This document shows, piece after piece, positions 29,210 to 38,158 of a DNA stretch of 64,000 nt (the first letter of the stretch is position 1; every line of letters starts with the position of its first letter). The position numbers and the translations under genes were made by a program. The DNA comes from Rubrivivax sp. (GTDB lineage Bacteria > Pseudomonadota > Gammaproteobacteria > Burkholderiales > Burkholderiaceae_C), in contig JAIXWM010000057.1 of NCBI GenBank assembly GCA_027491255.1, positions 1 through 64,000 on the forward strand. The letters run 5' to 3'. The notes beneath the pieces are model-generated. The model saw only the letters and a list, made by a program, of their open reading frames with translations. It searched no databases and was not told where the DNA came from.

Positions 29210-30136
29210 ATGACGACTGCCTATCCGACCCGCCGCAGCGCGCGCGCCCACTTCCTGCCCGTGCGCGGCCTGCGCTACCACGTCCACGCCTGGGACGACC
29301 TCACCACCGAGGCCCGTGACACCCCGCTGCTCGTGCTGCTGCACGGCTGGATGGACGTCGGCGCCTCGTTCCAGTTCGTCGTCGATGCGCTCGCCCAGGC
29401 CGAGGGCCGGGAGCGTCGGGCCGTCGCCCCGGACTGGCGCGGCTTCGGCCTCACGGCGGCGCCTGTACCGTGCGACAGCTACTGGTTCCCGGACTACCTC
29501 GGCGATCTCGACGCGCTGCTGGACGCGCTGAGCCCGGACGCGCCCATCGACCTCGTGGGACACAGCATGGGCGGCAACGTCGCCATGGCCTATGCCGGCG
29601 CGCGGCCCGAACGAGTGCGGCGGGTGGTCAACCTCGAGGGCTGGGGCATGCCCAGGACCCAGCCGCAGCAGTGGCCCGGACGGCTGGCGCAATGGCTGGA
29701 CGAGCTCAGGACGGCGTCGCCCCTGCGCGATTACGACGACGCCGCGGCCGTGGCCCGGCGGCTGATGAAGACCAACCCTCGGCTCGATCCGCACAAGGCC
29801 GCCTGGCTGGCCACACACTGGGCGCGGCCGGACGCGGCAGGACGCTGGCACATCCTCGGCGACGCTGCGCACAAGCGCATCAACCCCGTGCTGTACCGGG
29901 TCGAGGAGCACCTGGAGGCCTGGAAGTGCATCACCGCCCCGGTGCTCTGGGTCGAGGGCGAGGACACGGAGGTGCCGCGCTGGTGGGGCACGCGCTACAG
30001 CAAGGCCGAATTCCACGAGCGCCTGTCGGTGGTGCGGCAGGTCGAACGTCACGCCTTGCCGGCCTGCGGCCACATGTTGCACCACGACCAGCCCGAGGCC
30101 GTGGCGAAGCTGCTTGCGGACTTCCTGCGCGGCTGA
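29210..30136 (+). CDS. alpha/beta hydrolase
   Basis: 308 residues, soluble. The oxyanion motif is LLVLLHGWMDVGASFQFV, the nucleophile elbow LVGHSMGGNVAMAY, and the late acid/His region ITAPVLWVEGEDTEVP...ACGHMLHHDQPEAVAKLL. This family is close to many esterases and epoxide or haloalkane hydrolases; the substrate is unknown. ATG at 29210 is chosen because MTTAYPTRRSARAHFLPVRGLRYHVH begins the conserved part. A TACAGT box lies at 29198-29203, very near the start. prfB follows after 65 bases. Confidence 0.83.
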   Translation: MTTAYPTRRSARAHFLPVRGLRYHVHAWDDLTTEARDTPLLVLLHGWMDVGASFQFVVDALAQAEGRERRAVAPDWRGFGLTAAPVPCDSYWFPDYLGDLDALLDALSPDAPIDLVGHSMGGNVAMAYAGARPERVRRVVNLEGWGMPRTQPQQWPGRLAQWLDELRTASPLRDYDDAAAVARRLMKTNPRLDPHKAAWLATHWARPDAAGRWHILGDAAHKRINPVLYRVEEHLEAWKCITAPVLWVEGEDTEVPRWWGTRYSKAEFHERLSVVRQVERHALPACGHMLHHDQPEAVAKLLADFLRG

Positions 30137-30201
30137 CTGATTCACCGGCCTATGCAGCGATGCGCAGGTCCGCCCTGGGGCCGCGTGAGAAAATACGCTT
30201 C

Positions 30202-31306
30202 ATGGACATCGAAGACATCAACGCCATCGGCACGCTGCTCGCCGACCTGAAGGCGCGAACCGGGCAGCTCCGGGGGTACCTTTGACTACGACCGCAAATC
30301 CCTGCGGTTGAACGAAGTCAACGCCGCGCTCGAGAACCCGGCGGTCTGGAACGAGCCCAAGCGGGCGCAGGAACTCGGGCGCGAGAAGAAGACGCTCGAG
30401 ACCGTGGTCCAGACCATCGACCACCTCACGCGCAACCTCGACGACAACACCGAGCTCTACGAGATGTCGAAGGCCGACGAGGACTTCGACGGCTTGCTCG
30501 CCATCCGCGCCGACGCCGAGACCCTGCGCGACACCGTGGAACAGCTCGAGTTCCGGCGCATGTTCTCCAACCCGGCCGATCCGGGCAACTGCTTCGTCGA
30601 CATCCAGGCCGGCGCCGGCGGCACCGAGGCCTGCGACTGGGCCCAGATGCTGCTGCGCCAGTACCTCAAGTACTGTGAGCGCAAGGGCTACAAGGCCGAG
30701 GTGATGGAGGAAACCGAGGGCGACGTGGCCGGCATCCGCAGCGCGACGCTGAAGATCGAGGGCGACTACGCCTTCGGCCACCTGCGCACCGAGACCGGAG
30801 TGCACCGCCTGGTGCGCAAGAGCCCCTTCGACAGCGCCGGCGGCCGCCACACCAGCTTCGCGAGCCTGTTCGTCTACCCCGAGGTCGACGACTCGATCGA
30901 GATCGAGATCAACCCGGCCGACGTGCGTATCGACACCTTCCGCGCCAGCGGCGCCGGCGGCCAGCACATCAACAAGACCGACTCGGCGGTGCGCATCACG
31001 CACCTGCCCACCAACATCGTCGTGCAGTGCCAGAACGACCGCTCTCAGCACCGCAACCGCGATGAGGCCTGGGCCATGCTGCGCAGCCGCCTGTACGAGC
31101 ACGAGATGCGCAAGCAGATGGAGGCCCAGCAGAAGCTCGAGGACTCCAAGACCGACGTCGGCTGGGGCCACCAGATCCGCAGCTACGTGCTCGACCAGAG
31201 CCGCATCAAGGACCTGCGCACCGGCGTGGAGATCAGCAACACGCAGAAGGTCCTCGACGGCGATCTCGACCCCTTCATCACCGCCAGCCTGAAGCAGGGC
31301 CTGTAG
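30202..31306 (+). CDS. prfB: peptide chain release factor 2, with programmed +1 frameshift
   Basis: 367 residues when read as 30202..30282 joined to 30284..31306. The first frame ([10 protein letters not shown]...TGQLRGYL) meets an in-frame TGA at 30283-30285; the site CGG GGG TAC CTT TGA C matches the classic RF2 frameshift signal, with the GGGGGT Shine-Dalgarno-like stretch before CTT. After the shift the protein continues [13 protein letters not shown]. The stop-codon-reading SPF motif ([13 protein letters not shown]) and the GGQ motif ([16 protein letters not shown]) are both present. RF2 reads UGA and UAA, and the shift autoregulates its level. Confidence 0.96.
30272..30286 (+). promoter_or_regulatory. 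RF2 programmed frameshift site
   Basis: GGGGGTACCTTTGAC holds an anti-SD-pairing G-run, the slippery CUU codon (30280-30282) and the UGA stop (30283-30285) followed by C, a weak context. Slow termination when RF2 is scarce lets the ribosome slip by one base. Confidence 0.95.
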
Positions 31307-31354
31307 GCACGCGGCCGGCGCATCCGGCAAGACACCCCCTCCTGGAGAATCCCC

Positions 31355-34066
31355 ATGCGTGAAGGAAGCGCCCCCGTGGTGGTGCGCCGCGCCGAGTACG
31401 CGCCGCCGCCGTTCCGCATCCGCGCCGTCGAACTGACCTTCGACCTCGATGCGGCCAAGACCCTGGTCTCGAGCCGCCTCACGATCGAGCGCGACCCGGC
31501 CGCCACCCCCGGCCAGCCCCTGCGCCTGCACGGCGAGGAACTGACGCTGCTGCGCGTGCTCGCCGACGGCCAGAGCGTGTCTTTCCGGCACGAGGACGGC
31601 TTGCTCGTGATCGACAACCCGCCTTCGGCGCCGAGCTTCAAGCTCGAGATCCGCAACACCTGCGCGCCGGAGAAGAACACCCAGCTGTCGGGCCTGTACA
31701 CCAGCGGCGGGGGCTTCTTCACCCAGTGCGAGGCCGAGGGCTTCCGCCGCATCACCTACTTCACCGACCGGCCTGACGTGATGGCGGTCTACACCGTCAC
31801 GCTGCGCGCCGACCGCGCGAAGTACCCGGTGCTGCTGAGCAACGGCAACCTCGTCGAGCAGGGCCCGCTGGAAGGCGGGCGCCACTACGCCAAGTGGCAC
31901 GACCCCTTCCCCAAGCCGAGCTACCTGTTCGCGCTCGTGGCCGCCGACCTCGTCGCGCGCGAGCAGCGCATCCGCAGCCGCGCCGGGCACGAGCACCTGC
32001 TGCAGGTCTACGTGCGTCGCGGCGACCTGGACAAGACCGAGCACGCGATGCGCTCGCTCGTGGCCTCCGTCGTCTGGGACGAGGCGCGCTTCGGCCTGCC
32101 GCTGGACCTGGAGCGCTTCATGATCGTCGCCGTCGGCGACTTCAACATGGGCGCGATGGAGAACAAGGGCCTGAACATCTTCAACACGAAGTACGTCCTG
32201 GCCAGCGCCGCCACCGCCACCGACACCGACTTCGCCGGCATCGAGAGCGTCGTCGCGCACGAGTACTTCCACAACTGGACGGGCAACCGCATCACCTGCC
32301 GCGACTGGTTCCAGCTCTCGCTGAAGGAGGGCCTGACGGTCTTCCGCGACCAGGAGTTCAGCATGGACATGGCCGGCGAGGCTTCGGCCCGCGCGGTGCG
32401 CCGCATCGAGGACGTGCGCGGCCTGCGCGCGGCGCAGTTCCCCGAGGACGCCGGGCCGATGGCCCACCCCGTGCGCCCCGACAGCTACGCCGCGATCGAC
32501 AACTTCTACACCGCCACCGTCTACGAGAAGGGCGCCGAGGTGGTGCGCATGATGCAGACGCTGGTGGGCCGCGAGGGGTTCCGGCGCGGCATGGACCTGT
32601 ACTTCCAGCGCCACGACGGCCAGGCCGTCACCTGCGACGACTTCGCGCTGGCCATCGCCGACGCCAACCCCGGCAGCGCGCTGACGCAGCGCCTGCACAC
32701 CTTCCAGCGCTGGTACGCGCAGGCCGGCACGCCGCGTGTCCAGGCGCGCCTGGCCTGGGACGCCGCCGCCGGCACCTGCACGCTGACGCTCGCGCAGCAC
32801 TGCCCGCCCACACCCGGCCAGCCGCACAAGGAGCCCTTCGTCATCCCGGTGCGCGCCGGCCTGCTGGCGCGCGACGGGCGCGCGCTGCCGCTGCAGCTGG
32901 CGGGCGACGAAGGCGCGGCGCCACTGGAGCGGCTGCTGGTGCTGGAGTCGGCCGAACAGACGTGGACCTTCACCGGCCTGCACGGGCTGGACGCGGCGCC
33001 CGTGCCCTCGCTGCTGCGCGGCTTCAGTGCCCCGGTGGTGCTGGAAGTCGCCGACGGCGCGCTCGACGCGCCGGCCCTGCGCGTGCTGCTGTCGCACGAT
33101 GCCGACCCCTTCAACCGCTGGGAAGCCGGCCAGCGTCTGCTGCTCGATGCCATGCTGGCGGCGGTGCGCGGCCAGGCGCCGGCGGCGCTGGACGAGCCCA
33201 CGCTGCAGGCGCTGCGCGGCGTGCTGCGCGACCCGGGGCTGGACGCGGCCTTCAAGGAGCTGGCGCTGCAACTGCCCACCGAGGGCTACGTGGCCGAGCA
33301 GCTCGACGTCGTCGACCCGCAACGCGTCCACGCGGTGCGCGAGGCGCTGCGCGACCAGCTCGCGCAGGCGCTGCACGAGGACTGGCTCCAGGCCTGGGAG
33401 ACGCACCAGGTGCGCGCCGGCTACGAGCCCAGCCCGGGGCAGTCCGGGCAGCGAGCGCTCGCCGGCCTGGCGCTGACGAATCTCTGCCGCCACGCCACGC
33501 GCACCGGCGACCCGGTCTGGCCCGGGCGCGCCTACCAGCGCGTGAAGGAAGCCTCCAACATGACCGACCGCTTTGCGGCGCTGTCTGCCCTGGTGGAGTC
33601 GCACGCCGAACTCGCTGCGCCCGCGCTCGAGCGCTTCCACGCCCTCTTCAGGGACGAGCCGCTGGTGCTGGACAAGTGGTTCATGCTCCAGGCGCGCGCC
33701 CCCGAGCCGGTGGGCGCTGGCGCAGGTGCCACCTTCGCGCGCGTGAAGGCGCTGATGCAGCACCCGGACTTCACGCTGAAGAACCCGAACCGGGCACGCA
33801 GCCTGCTGTTCGCGCTGTGCATGCACAACCCGGCGGCCTTCCACCGCACCGACGCCGCAGGCTACGTCTTCTGGGCCGAGCGCGTGCTCGAGCTCGACGC
33901 CTTCAACCCGCAGGTGGCGGCGCGGCTGGCGCGTGCGCTGGACCGCTGGAAGACGCTGGCCGAGCCCTGGCGCGACGCCGCGCGCGAAGCGCTGGCGCGC
34001 GTGGCCGCACGCCCGGATCTCAGCGGTGCCACGCGTGAGATCGTGGGCAAGTCCCTGGGGGAGTGA
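31355..34066 (+). CDS. pepN: aminopeptidase N (M1 family)
   Basis: 903 residues, near the gammaproteobacterial PepN length. The zinc site is HEYFHNWTGNR (HExxH, His near residue 302) with the downstream Glu in WFQLSLKEGLTVFRDQ; the exopeptidase motif GAMEN sits near 266. The C-terminal alpha-solenoid spans about 560-903. It removes N-terminal residues from peptides in the cytoplasm. The ATG follows CCTGGAGAATCCCC. A 1208-residue open frame on the other strand across prfB and pepN is an artefact of GC-rich codons. Confidence 0.95.
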   Translation: MREGSAPVVVRRAEYAPPPFRIRAVELTFDLDAAKTLVSSRLTIERDPAATPGQPLRLHGEELTLLRVLADGQSVSFRHEDGLLVIDNPPSAPSFKLEIRNTCAPEKNTQLSGLYTSGGGFFTQCEAEGFRRITYFTDRPDVMAVYTVTLRADRAKYPVLLSNGNLVEQGPLEGGRHYAKWHDPFPKPSYLFALVAADLVAREQRIRSRAGHEHLLQVYVRRGDLDKTEHAMRSLVASVVWDEARFGLPLDLERFMIVAVGDFNMGAMENKGLNIFNTKYVLASAATATDTDFAGIESVVAHEYFHNWTGNRITCRDWFQLSLKEGLTVFRDQEFSMDMAGEASARAVRRIEDVRGLRAAQFPEDAGPMAHPVRPDSYAAIDNFYTATVYEKGAEVVRMMQTLVGREGFRRGMDLYFQRHDGQAVTCDDFALAIADANPGSALTQRLHTFQRWYAQAGTPRVQARLAWDAAAGTCTLTLAQHCPPTPGQPHKEPFVIPVRAGLLARDGRALPLQLAGDEGAAPLERLLVLESAEQTWTFTGLHGLDAAPVPSLLRGFSAPVVLEVADGALDAPALRVLLSHDADPFNRWEAGQRLLLDAMLAAVRGQAPAALDEPTLQALRGVLRDPGLDAAFKELALQLPTEGYVAEQLDVVDPQRVHAVREALRDQLAQALHEDWLQAWETHQVRAGYEPSPGQSGQRALAGLALTNLCRHATRTGDPVWPGRAYQRVKEASNMTDRFAALSALVESHAELAAPALERFHALFRDEPLVLDKWFMLQARAPEPVGAGAGATFARVKALMQHPDFTLKNPNRARSLLFALCMHNPAAFHRTDAAGYVFWAERVLELDAFNPQVAARLARALDRWKTLAEPWRDAAREALARVAARPDLSGATREIVGKSLGE

Positions 34067-34117
34067 GGCGGCGGGTCAGCCGACCGGCAACACCGCCGCC
34101 GCGACAGCGAGCGCGTC

Positions 34118-35032
34118 ATGGAGATCCGCCAGCTCCAGTTCTTCCTGGACGTCGCGGCGACGGGCAGCTTCTCGCGCGCGGCCGCGCTCGGCATGACGAG
34201 CCAGTCCACGGTCAGCAAGGGCATCTCGGAACTGGAGCGCGACCTCGGCGCGCGCCTGTTCGAGCGCACGGGCCGCGGCGCCACGCTGACACCGGCCGGC
34301 GTCGACCTGCTGCCGCAGGCCGAAGACCTGGTGGGCGACTGTGTCAGGCTCAAGGCCTGGATGTCCGAGCGTCGCGGGCAGGTGAGCGGAATCGTCAGAC
34401 TGGCCGTCCAGCCCGGACTGAGCTGGCCCCTGCTCGAAGCCGTGCTGGCCGACCTGCGGCCCCGCCATCCCGCGCTGGGGTTCCAGGTCAGCGAGGGCAC
34501 GACCAACCAGATCGAGGAATGGCTGGGCGACGGGCGGGCAGAGGTCGGCGTGCTGTCACGGGCGCCGTCCTCGGGCAGCGCGCAGTCCTGGCCCTTGTTC
34601 TCGCTGCCCCTGCTGCTGGTCGAGCGCGCCGCCACCGCAGGCGCGGCCGAGGCCGAGCTGCCCTTCGATCGACTGCGGGAGATCCCGCTGGTGCTGTCCA
34701 CGGCGCGCAACGGCGCCCGGCTGCTCGTCGAGGAGGAAGCGCGCCGGCGCGGACTCGACCTGCGGGTGGACCTGGAGATCAACGCCCTCGGCCTGATCAA
34801 GCAAGTGGTGGCGCACAGCGGGCTGTGCACGATCGCCGCCTGGCCGGCCGTCTACCAGGAGGTGCAGCGCGGCGAACTCGCGGTCCGCCGCCTGATCGAG
34901 CCCGAATTTCGTCACACCTACCATGTCGCCGTCGGCTCGCGCCGGCAGCCGACACCGGCCATGCGCTGCGTCGCCGACGCCATCCGGCGATTCGAGCCGC
35001 CGCGCGACTGGCAGGCCACCCTGATGCGTTGA
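34118..35032 (+). CDS. LysR-type transcriptional regulator
   Basis: 304 residues. The N-terminal winged helix-turn-helix (1-60; MEIRQLQFFLDVAATGSFSRAAALGMTSQSTVSKGISELERDLGARLFERTGRGATLTPAG) is textbook LysR, followed by an effector-binding periplasmic-receptor-like domain (about 90-300). It probably controls the dehydratase and receptor genes that converge on it, although LysR genes more often diverge from their targets. The start lies 51 bases after the pepN stop. Confidence 0.88.
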   Translation: MEIRQLQFFLDVAATGSFSRAAALGMTSQSTVSKGISELERDLGARLFERTGRGATLTPAGVDLLPQAEDLVGDCVRLKAWMSERRGQVSGIVRLAVQPGLSWPLLEAVLADLRPRHPALGFQVSEGTTNQIEEWLGDGRAEVGVLSRAPSSGSAQSWPLFSLPLLLVERAATAGAAEAELPFDRLREIPLVLSTARNGARLLVEEEARRRGLDLRVDLEINALGLIKQVVAHSGLCTIAAWPAVYQEVQRGELAVRRLIEPEFRHTYHVAVGSRRQPTPAMRCVADAIRRFEPPRDWQATLMR

Positions 35033-35112
35033 CGCCCGGCAGCCCTCGACCACCCTGAGACGACACAGAAGCGCCACATCCTGGTGCTTTCTTGAACAAC
35101 GGAAAATTCTGG

Positions 35113-35138
35113 CCGTTCGCCCTGAGCCCGTCGAACCG
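35113..35138. repeat. short dispersed repeat (CCGTTCG..CTGAGC..GTCGAA type)
   Basis: CCGTTCGCCCTGAGCCCGTCGAA resembles the unit CCGTTCGGGCTGAGCTTGTCGAA found again at 39221-39247, differing at three positions. Motifs of this kind are scattered in many betaproteobacterial genomes. It lies between convergent LysR and the small dehydratase subunit and may form part of a hairpin. Confidence 0.5.
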
Positions 35139-35158
35139 CGGACCCGGGTCTTGCGTCG

Positions 35159-35476
35159 CTAGCCGGCGACCGCGTGTACGGTGTAAGCGCTGGTCAGGTT
35201 GTGGGTGTGGACGTGCTCGCCGGCGGCGATCGCCTGCGATGCGAACCCGATCTGCTGCCCGTACTTGATGACCGCGTCGCCACGGGCGATCGCGCGCAGC
35301 GCGAACTTGTGACACAGGGCCACCGGCTCGCGCACCACGACGGGGGCGGGGTCGGCTGCGCCGATGGGCCGCACGGCGGCCTGCGCCTCGATCAGGCACA
35401 GGGCCGTGGCCACGTTGTCCCGCGGGTCCAGGACGAGGGCCTGCTCACCCAGGGCTTGCGGTGGCGATGGATGCAT
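35159..35476 (-). CDS. UxaA-type dehydratase, small SAF-domain subunit
   Basis: 105 residues forming a single SAF/UxaA N-terminal domain: ALVLDPRDNVATAL, VALCHKFALRAIARGDAVIKYGQQIG and AGEHVHTHNL are its hallmark strands. In altronate or galactarate dehydratases this domain is fused to or partnered with a large subunit; sulfolactate sulfo-lyase has the same two-part design. It begins 2 bases after the stop of the large subunit (GTG two codons upstream is an alternative start). The actual substrate is unknown. Confidence 0.8.
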   Translation of the reverse strand: MHPSPPQALGEQALVLDPRDNVATALCLIEAQAAVRPIGAADPAPVVVREPVALCHKFALRAIARGDAVIKYGQQIGFASQAIAAGEHVHTHNLTSAYTVHAVAG

Positions 35477-35478
35477 GG

Positions 35479-36636
35479 TCACAGCGCCTGCGCCATCCGG
35501 CTCACGACCTCGTCGCCCTCGCCCAGGACCTCTCCCCAGGTCAGGCTGCCGCTGGCGACGTCGACCACCAGCGCCAGCAGGTCGGCGGCAGCGTCGTCGA
35601 TCGTGCGCGTCCCGCGGAACACGTCGCTGGCGTCGAAGTCCAGCTGCTCGCGCAGGCGCAGCGCCGCCTGCGGGTTGGCGGACAACTTGATCGTGGGCGC
35701 CAGGAGACTGACGTAGCTGTTGCCCACCCCGGTGGAGAACAGCATCACCTGCGCGCCGGCCGCCACGAAGCCCGACAAGGATTCGGGCGAGTAGGCCGCC
35801 GCGTCCATGGCATAGAGGCCCGCTTCGCGCACCGGCTGTCCGTACTGCAGAACGCCCCGGATCGGCGCGCTGCCGCTCTTGGCGATGGCGCCAAGAGACT
35901 TCTCCTCGATCGTCGACAAGCCCGCTGCGATGTTGGTGGGCCCAGGGTTGTGGCCCAGCAGGTCCACCCCCTGACCCGAAGCGAGCGCAAGCCGCCGCTG
36001 CACGGCCTGTCGCAGCGCGCTGGCAACCGCCGGCGTCGTGGCCCGCTGGGCGAGCAGGTGCTCGGCGCCGAGCCACTCCAGGGATTCGCCGAACACCGCC
36101 CGGCCTCCTGCTGCGACCACGCGGTCGGTGACCTTGCCGATCAAGGGATTGGCCACCATCCCCGAACTCGGGTCGGAGCGCCCGCACTCCAGGCCCAGGA
36201 ACAAGCGAGACACCGGCATCGGCACACGTCGCTGCCTTGACAGTTGCATGTGCAACCGCGCGCCCTCGCGCACCGCCCGATCGCTCAGGGTCAGGCTGTC
36301 ATGTCCGCAGTCGTCCAGGCAGACGCACGCGAGGAGCTTGCCCTGGGCCTGGACGGCCTGGCTGAGCTCGCGCAGCTTCGGGGGGTCGCTTCCGATCAGC
36401 AGCACCGCGCCGACGTTCGGGTGGCAGGCGAAACCGGTCAAGGCACGCAGGTGCTGCGCCTGGTCTTCGCCGATGAGCCCGCCACCGAACGGCATCGTCA
36501 CCAGCACCGACCCGGGCAGGGCCTGGGAGACACGCCGGGCGAGCGGCCCGGTCAGCCCCGCCACCGACAGCACGAGCAGGTGATTGCGGATGCCGGCACT
36601 GCCGTCGGGACGCTCGTAGCCGAGGAACTGCAGCAC
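35479..36636 (-). CDS. UxaA-family hydro-lyase, large subunit
   Basis: 385 residues from GTG at 36636, which is preceded by GGGAGG seven bases away and gives the family-like N-terminus LQFLGYERPDGSAGIRNHLL. An ATG at 36657 would put the ribosome site inside the gene. Conserved Cys-containing motifs include CLDDCGHD and GLECGRSDPSSGMVANPLIG, matching the large domain of altronate/galactarate dehydratases and relatives such as SuyB. With the small subunit it should remove water, or sulfite, from a hydroxy acid. The Bug receptor upstream suggests the acid is taken up from outside. Confidence 0.82.
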   Translation of the reverse strand: MLQFLGYERPDGSAGIRNHLLVLSVAGLTGPLARRVSQALPGSVLVTMPFGGGLIGEDQAQHLRALTGFACHPNVGAVLLIGSDPPKLRELSQAVQAQGKLLACVCLDDCGHDSLTLSDRAVREGARLHMQLSRQRRVPMPVSRLFLGLECGRSDPSSGMVANPLIGKVTDRVVAAGGRAVFGESLEWLGAEHLLAQRATTPAVASALRQAVQRRLALASGQGVDLLGHNPGPTNIAAGLSTIEEKSLGAIAKSGSAPIRGVLQYGQPVREAGLYAMDAAAYSPESLSGFVAAGAQVMLFSTGVGNSYVSLLAPTIKLSANPQAALRLREQLDFDASDVFRGTRTIDDAAADLLALVVDVASGSLTWGEVLGEGDEVVSRMAQAL

Positions 36637-36679
36637 CTTCGATCCTCCCAGGATCATCGGTTCACGAACGAGCGCGCTG

Positions 36680-36800
36680 CGGCTGCCGGCCGGTCAGAGG
36701 TCGGAAGTGTTCCGAGGTGCCCGACAGTCGCGCCAGAACGAGCCGTACCAGGCTCAAGCCGTCGCCATGGCTCGGGCCATGGCGACGATGGGGCAAAGAC
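36680..36800 (+). repeat. copy 2 of the palindromic intergenic repeat family
   Basis: It contains CCGTACCAGGCTCAAGCCGT (36743-36762), identical to copy 1 at 19 of 20 bases, immediately followed by the stem CGCCATGG/CCATGGCG with loop CTCGGG (36763-36784). GTGCCCGACAGTCGCGCC upstream matches copy 3. It lies inside a minus-strand gene set, between the receptor gene and the large dehydratase gene. Confidence 0.65.
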
Positions 36801-36815
36801 GAGGCGGGGTGTCCT

Positions 36816-36873
36816 GGCGGGCATGGCGGGCATGGCGGGGTGGAGGGCTGGCGGGCTGGCTGCTGGCTGCTGG
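36816..36873. repeat. short G-rich tandem repeats
   Basis: GGCGGGCAT is repeated two and a half times (36816-36840), followed by GGCTGGC/TGCTGGC units (36847-36873). They lie in the 261-base gene-free stretch between the large dehydratase subunit and the Bug receptor. No function is evident; slippage-prone. Confidence 0.7.
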
Positions 36874-36897
36874 CCTGGAGGATTGACGCTGCGCCCC

Positions 36898-37863
36898 TCA
36901 GTCCGCCTTCGCGCCCGACTCCCTCACCACCTTGGTCCACTTGACCGCTTCGCTGTCGAGCCAGTCGCCGAACTGGGCCGGCGTGTTGTCCACCGGATCG
37001 GCCCCCAGTTGGCTCCAGCGCGCGCGCACGTCGGGCAACTGGATGACACGGGCGATCTCCCGGTTGAGGGCGTTGACGACCTCCCGGGGCGTTCCCTTCG
37101 GCGCGAAGACACCCTGGGCGGCGATGGATTCGAAACCCGGCAATCCCGCCTCGGCCACGGTCGGCACCGAGGGCAAGGCGGCCATGCGCCTGGACGTCGT
37201 GACCGCGATGGCCTTGAGCTTGCCCCCCTGCAGCAAAGGCATGGCGGGGGGCGAGCCGATGAACATCACGTCCACCTGGCCGCTCATCACATCGGCCAGC
37301 GCCGCGCCACCGCCCTTGTAGGGCACGTGGTTCAGCCTGATGCCGGCCACGCTGTTGAGCATCTCTGCGGTCAGGTGGGTGCTGGTCCCGTTGCCCGAGG
37401 AGGCCACGTTGGTGCTGCCCGGCCTGGCCCTCTCGCGCTGCAGCAGGTCACCGATGGAGCCCAACGGAGAGTTCGGTGCCGTGATCACCACGTGCGCGAA
37501 CGTCGCCAGGTTGATCACCGGCGACAGGTCGGCGCGTGCGTAGGGCAGCTTGGGATAGAGGGCGGGGGCGATCGTCTGCACGGCGACATCGGCCAGCAAC
37601 AGCGTGTACCCGTCCGGCGTCGCCTTGGCCACGATGTCCGCGCCCAGCGTGCCGCCGGAACCGGCCTTGTTCTCGACGATCATCTGCTGGCCCCACCGCT
37701 CGGACAGCTTCTGCGCCAGCACCCGCGCCAGGATGTCCGAAGCGCCGCCCGGCGCATAGGGCACGATGATCCTGACGGCCTTCTCGGGGTAGGCCTGGAC
37801 ACCGGACGCAGCCAGCAGGGCGGCGCCAACCGCCACCAGGGCGCGCAGGAATGGGGGGATCAT
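36898..37863 (-). CDS. Bug/TctC-family periplasmic solute receptor
   Basis: 321 residues. A signal peptide (about 1-24, SGVQA before YPEKAVRIIVPYAPGGASDILARVLAQKLSERWGQQMIVENKAGSGG) leads into the Bug fold. These receptors bind carboxylates with a Venus-flytrap mechanism and serve tripartite tricarboxylate transporters or signalling; many are orphans without membrane partners, as here. The ATG is preceded by GGAGAC. The downstream dehydratase pair suggests that a hydroxy- or aldonic acid is the ligand. Confidence 0.9.
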   Translation of the reverse strand: MIPPFLRALVAVGAALLAASGVQAYPEKAVRIIVPYAPGGASDILARVLAQKLSERWGQQMIVENKAGSGGTLGADIVAKATPDGYTLLLADVAVQTIAPALYPKLPYARADLSPVINLATFAHVVITAPNSPLGSIGDLLQRERARPGSTNVASSGNGTSTHLTAEMLNSVAGIRLNHVPYKGGGAALADVMSGQVDVMFIGSPPAMPLLQGGKLKAIAVTTSRRMAALPSVPTVAEAGLPGFESIAAQGVFAPKGTPREVVNALNREIARVIQLPDVRARWSQLGADPVDNTPAQFGDWLDSEAVKWTKVVRESGAKAD

Positions 37864-38158
37864 CGATGTCTCCTTGCAAGTCTGTGACGCCGCGTAAGTC
37901 TAGGAAAGCGCGGGCATCGACGGAAGATCGATGGCCGGATATCAGCTATTCGACTCTTGATGTGCCACCGCGGCAGGACCCAGTGCGGCAAGGCCCGGAC
38001 CAGGAACCTGGGCGGTGAAGTTCGAGCGGCATGGCGTCGTTTAGTTCGCCGCGAGCGGCACCGTGACATGCGCCAATGCCTGGACGCTGCACCCAGACCG
38101 CGGCGCCCGGGGACAATACCGGCATCTTCTTGCCGCCCACCCACCGCAGGACCTTCCC

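Noticed and set aside
30218-33844. A 1208-residue open frame antisense to prfB and pepN
   Set aside because: prfB and pepN have intact motifs on the other strand; such long antisense frames are common where third positions are nearly all G or C.
36816-36873. Possible CRISPR-like array
   Set aside because: The units are 7-9 bases, contiguous and degenerate, with no spacers; they are simple tandem repeats.
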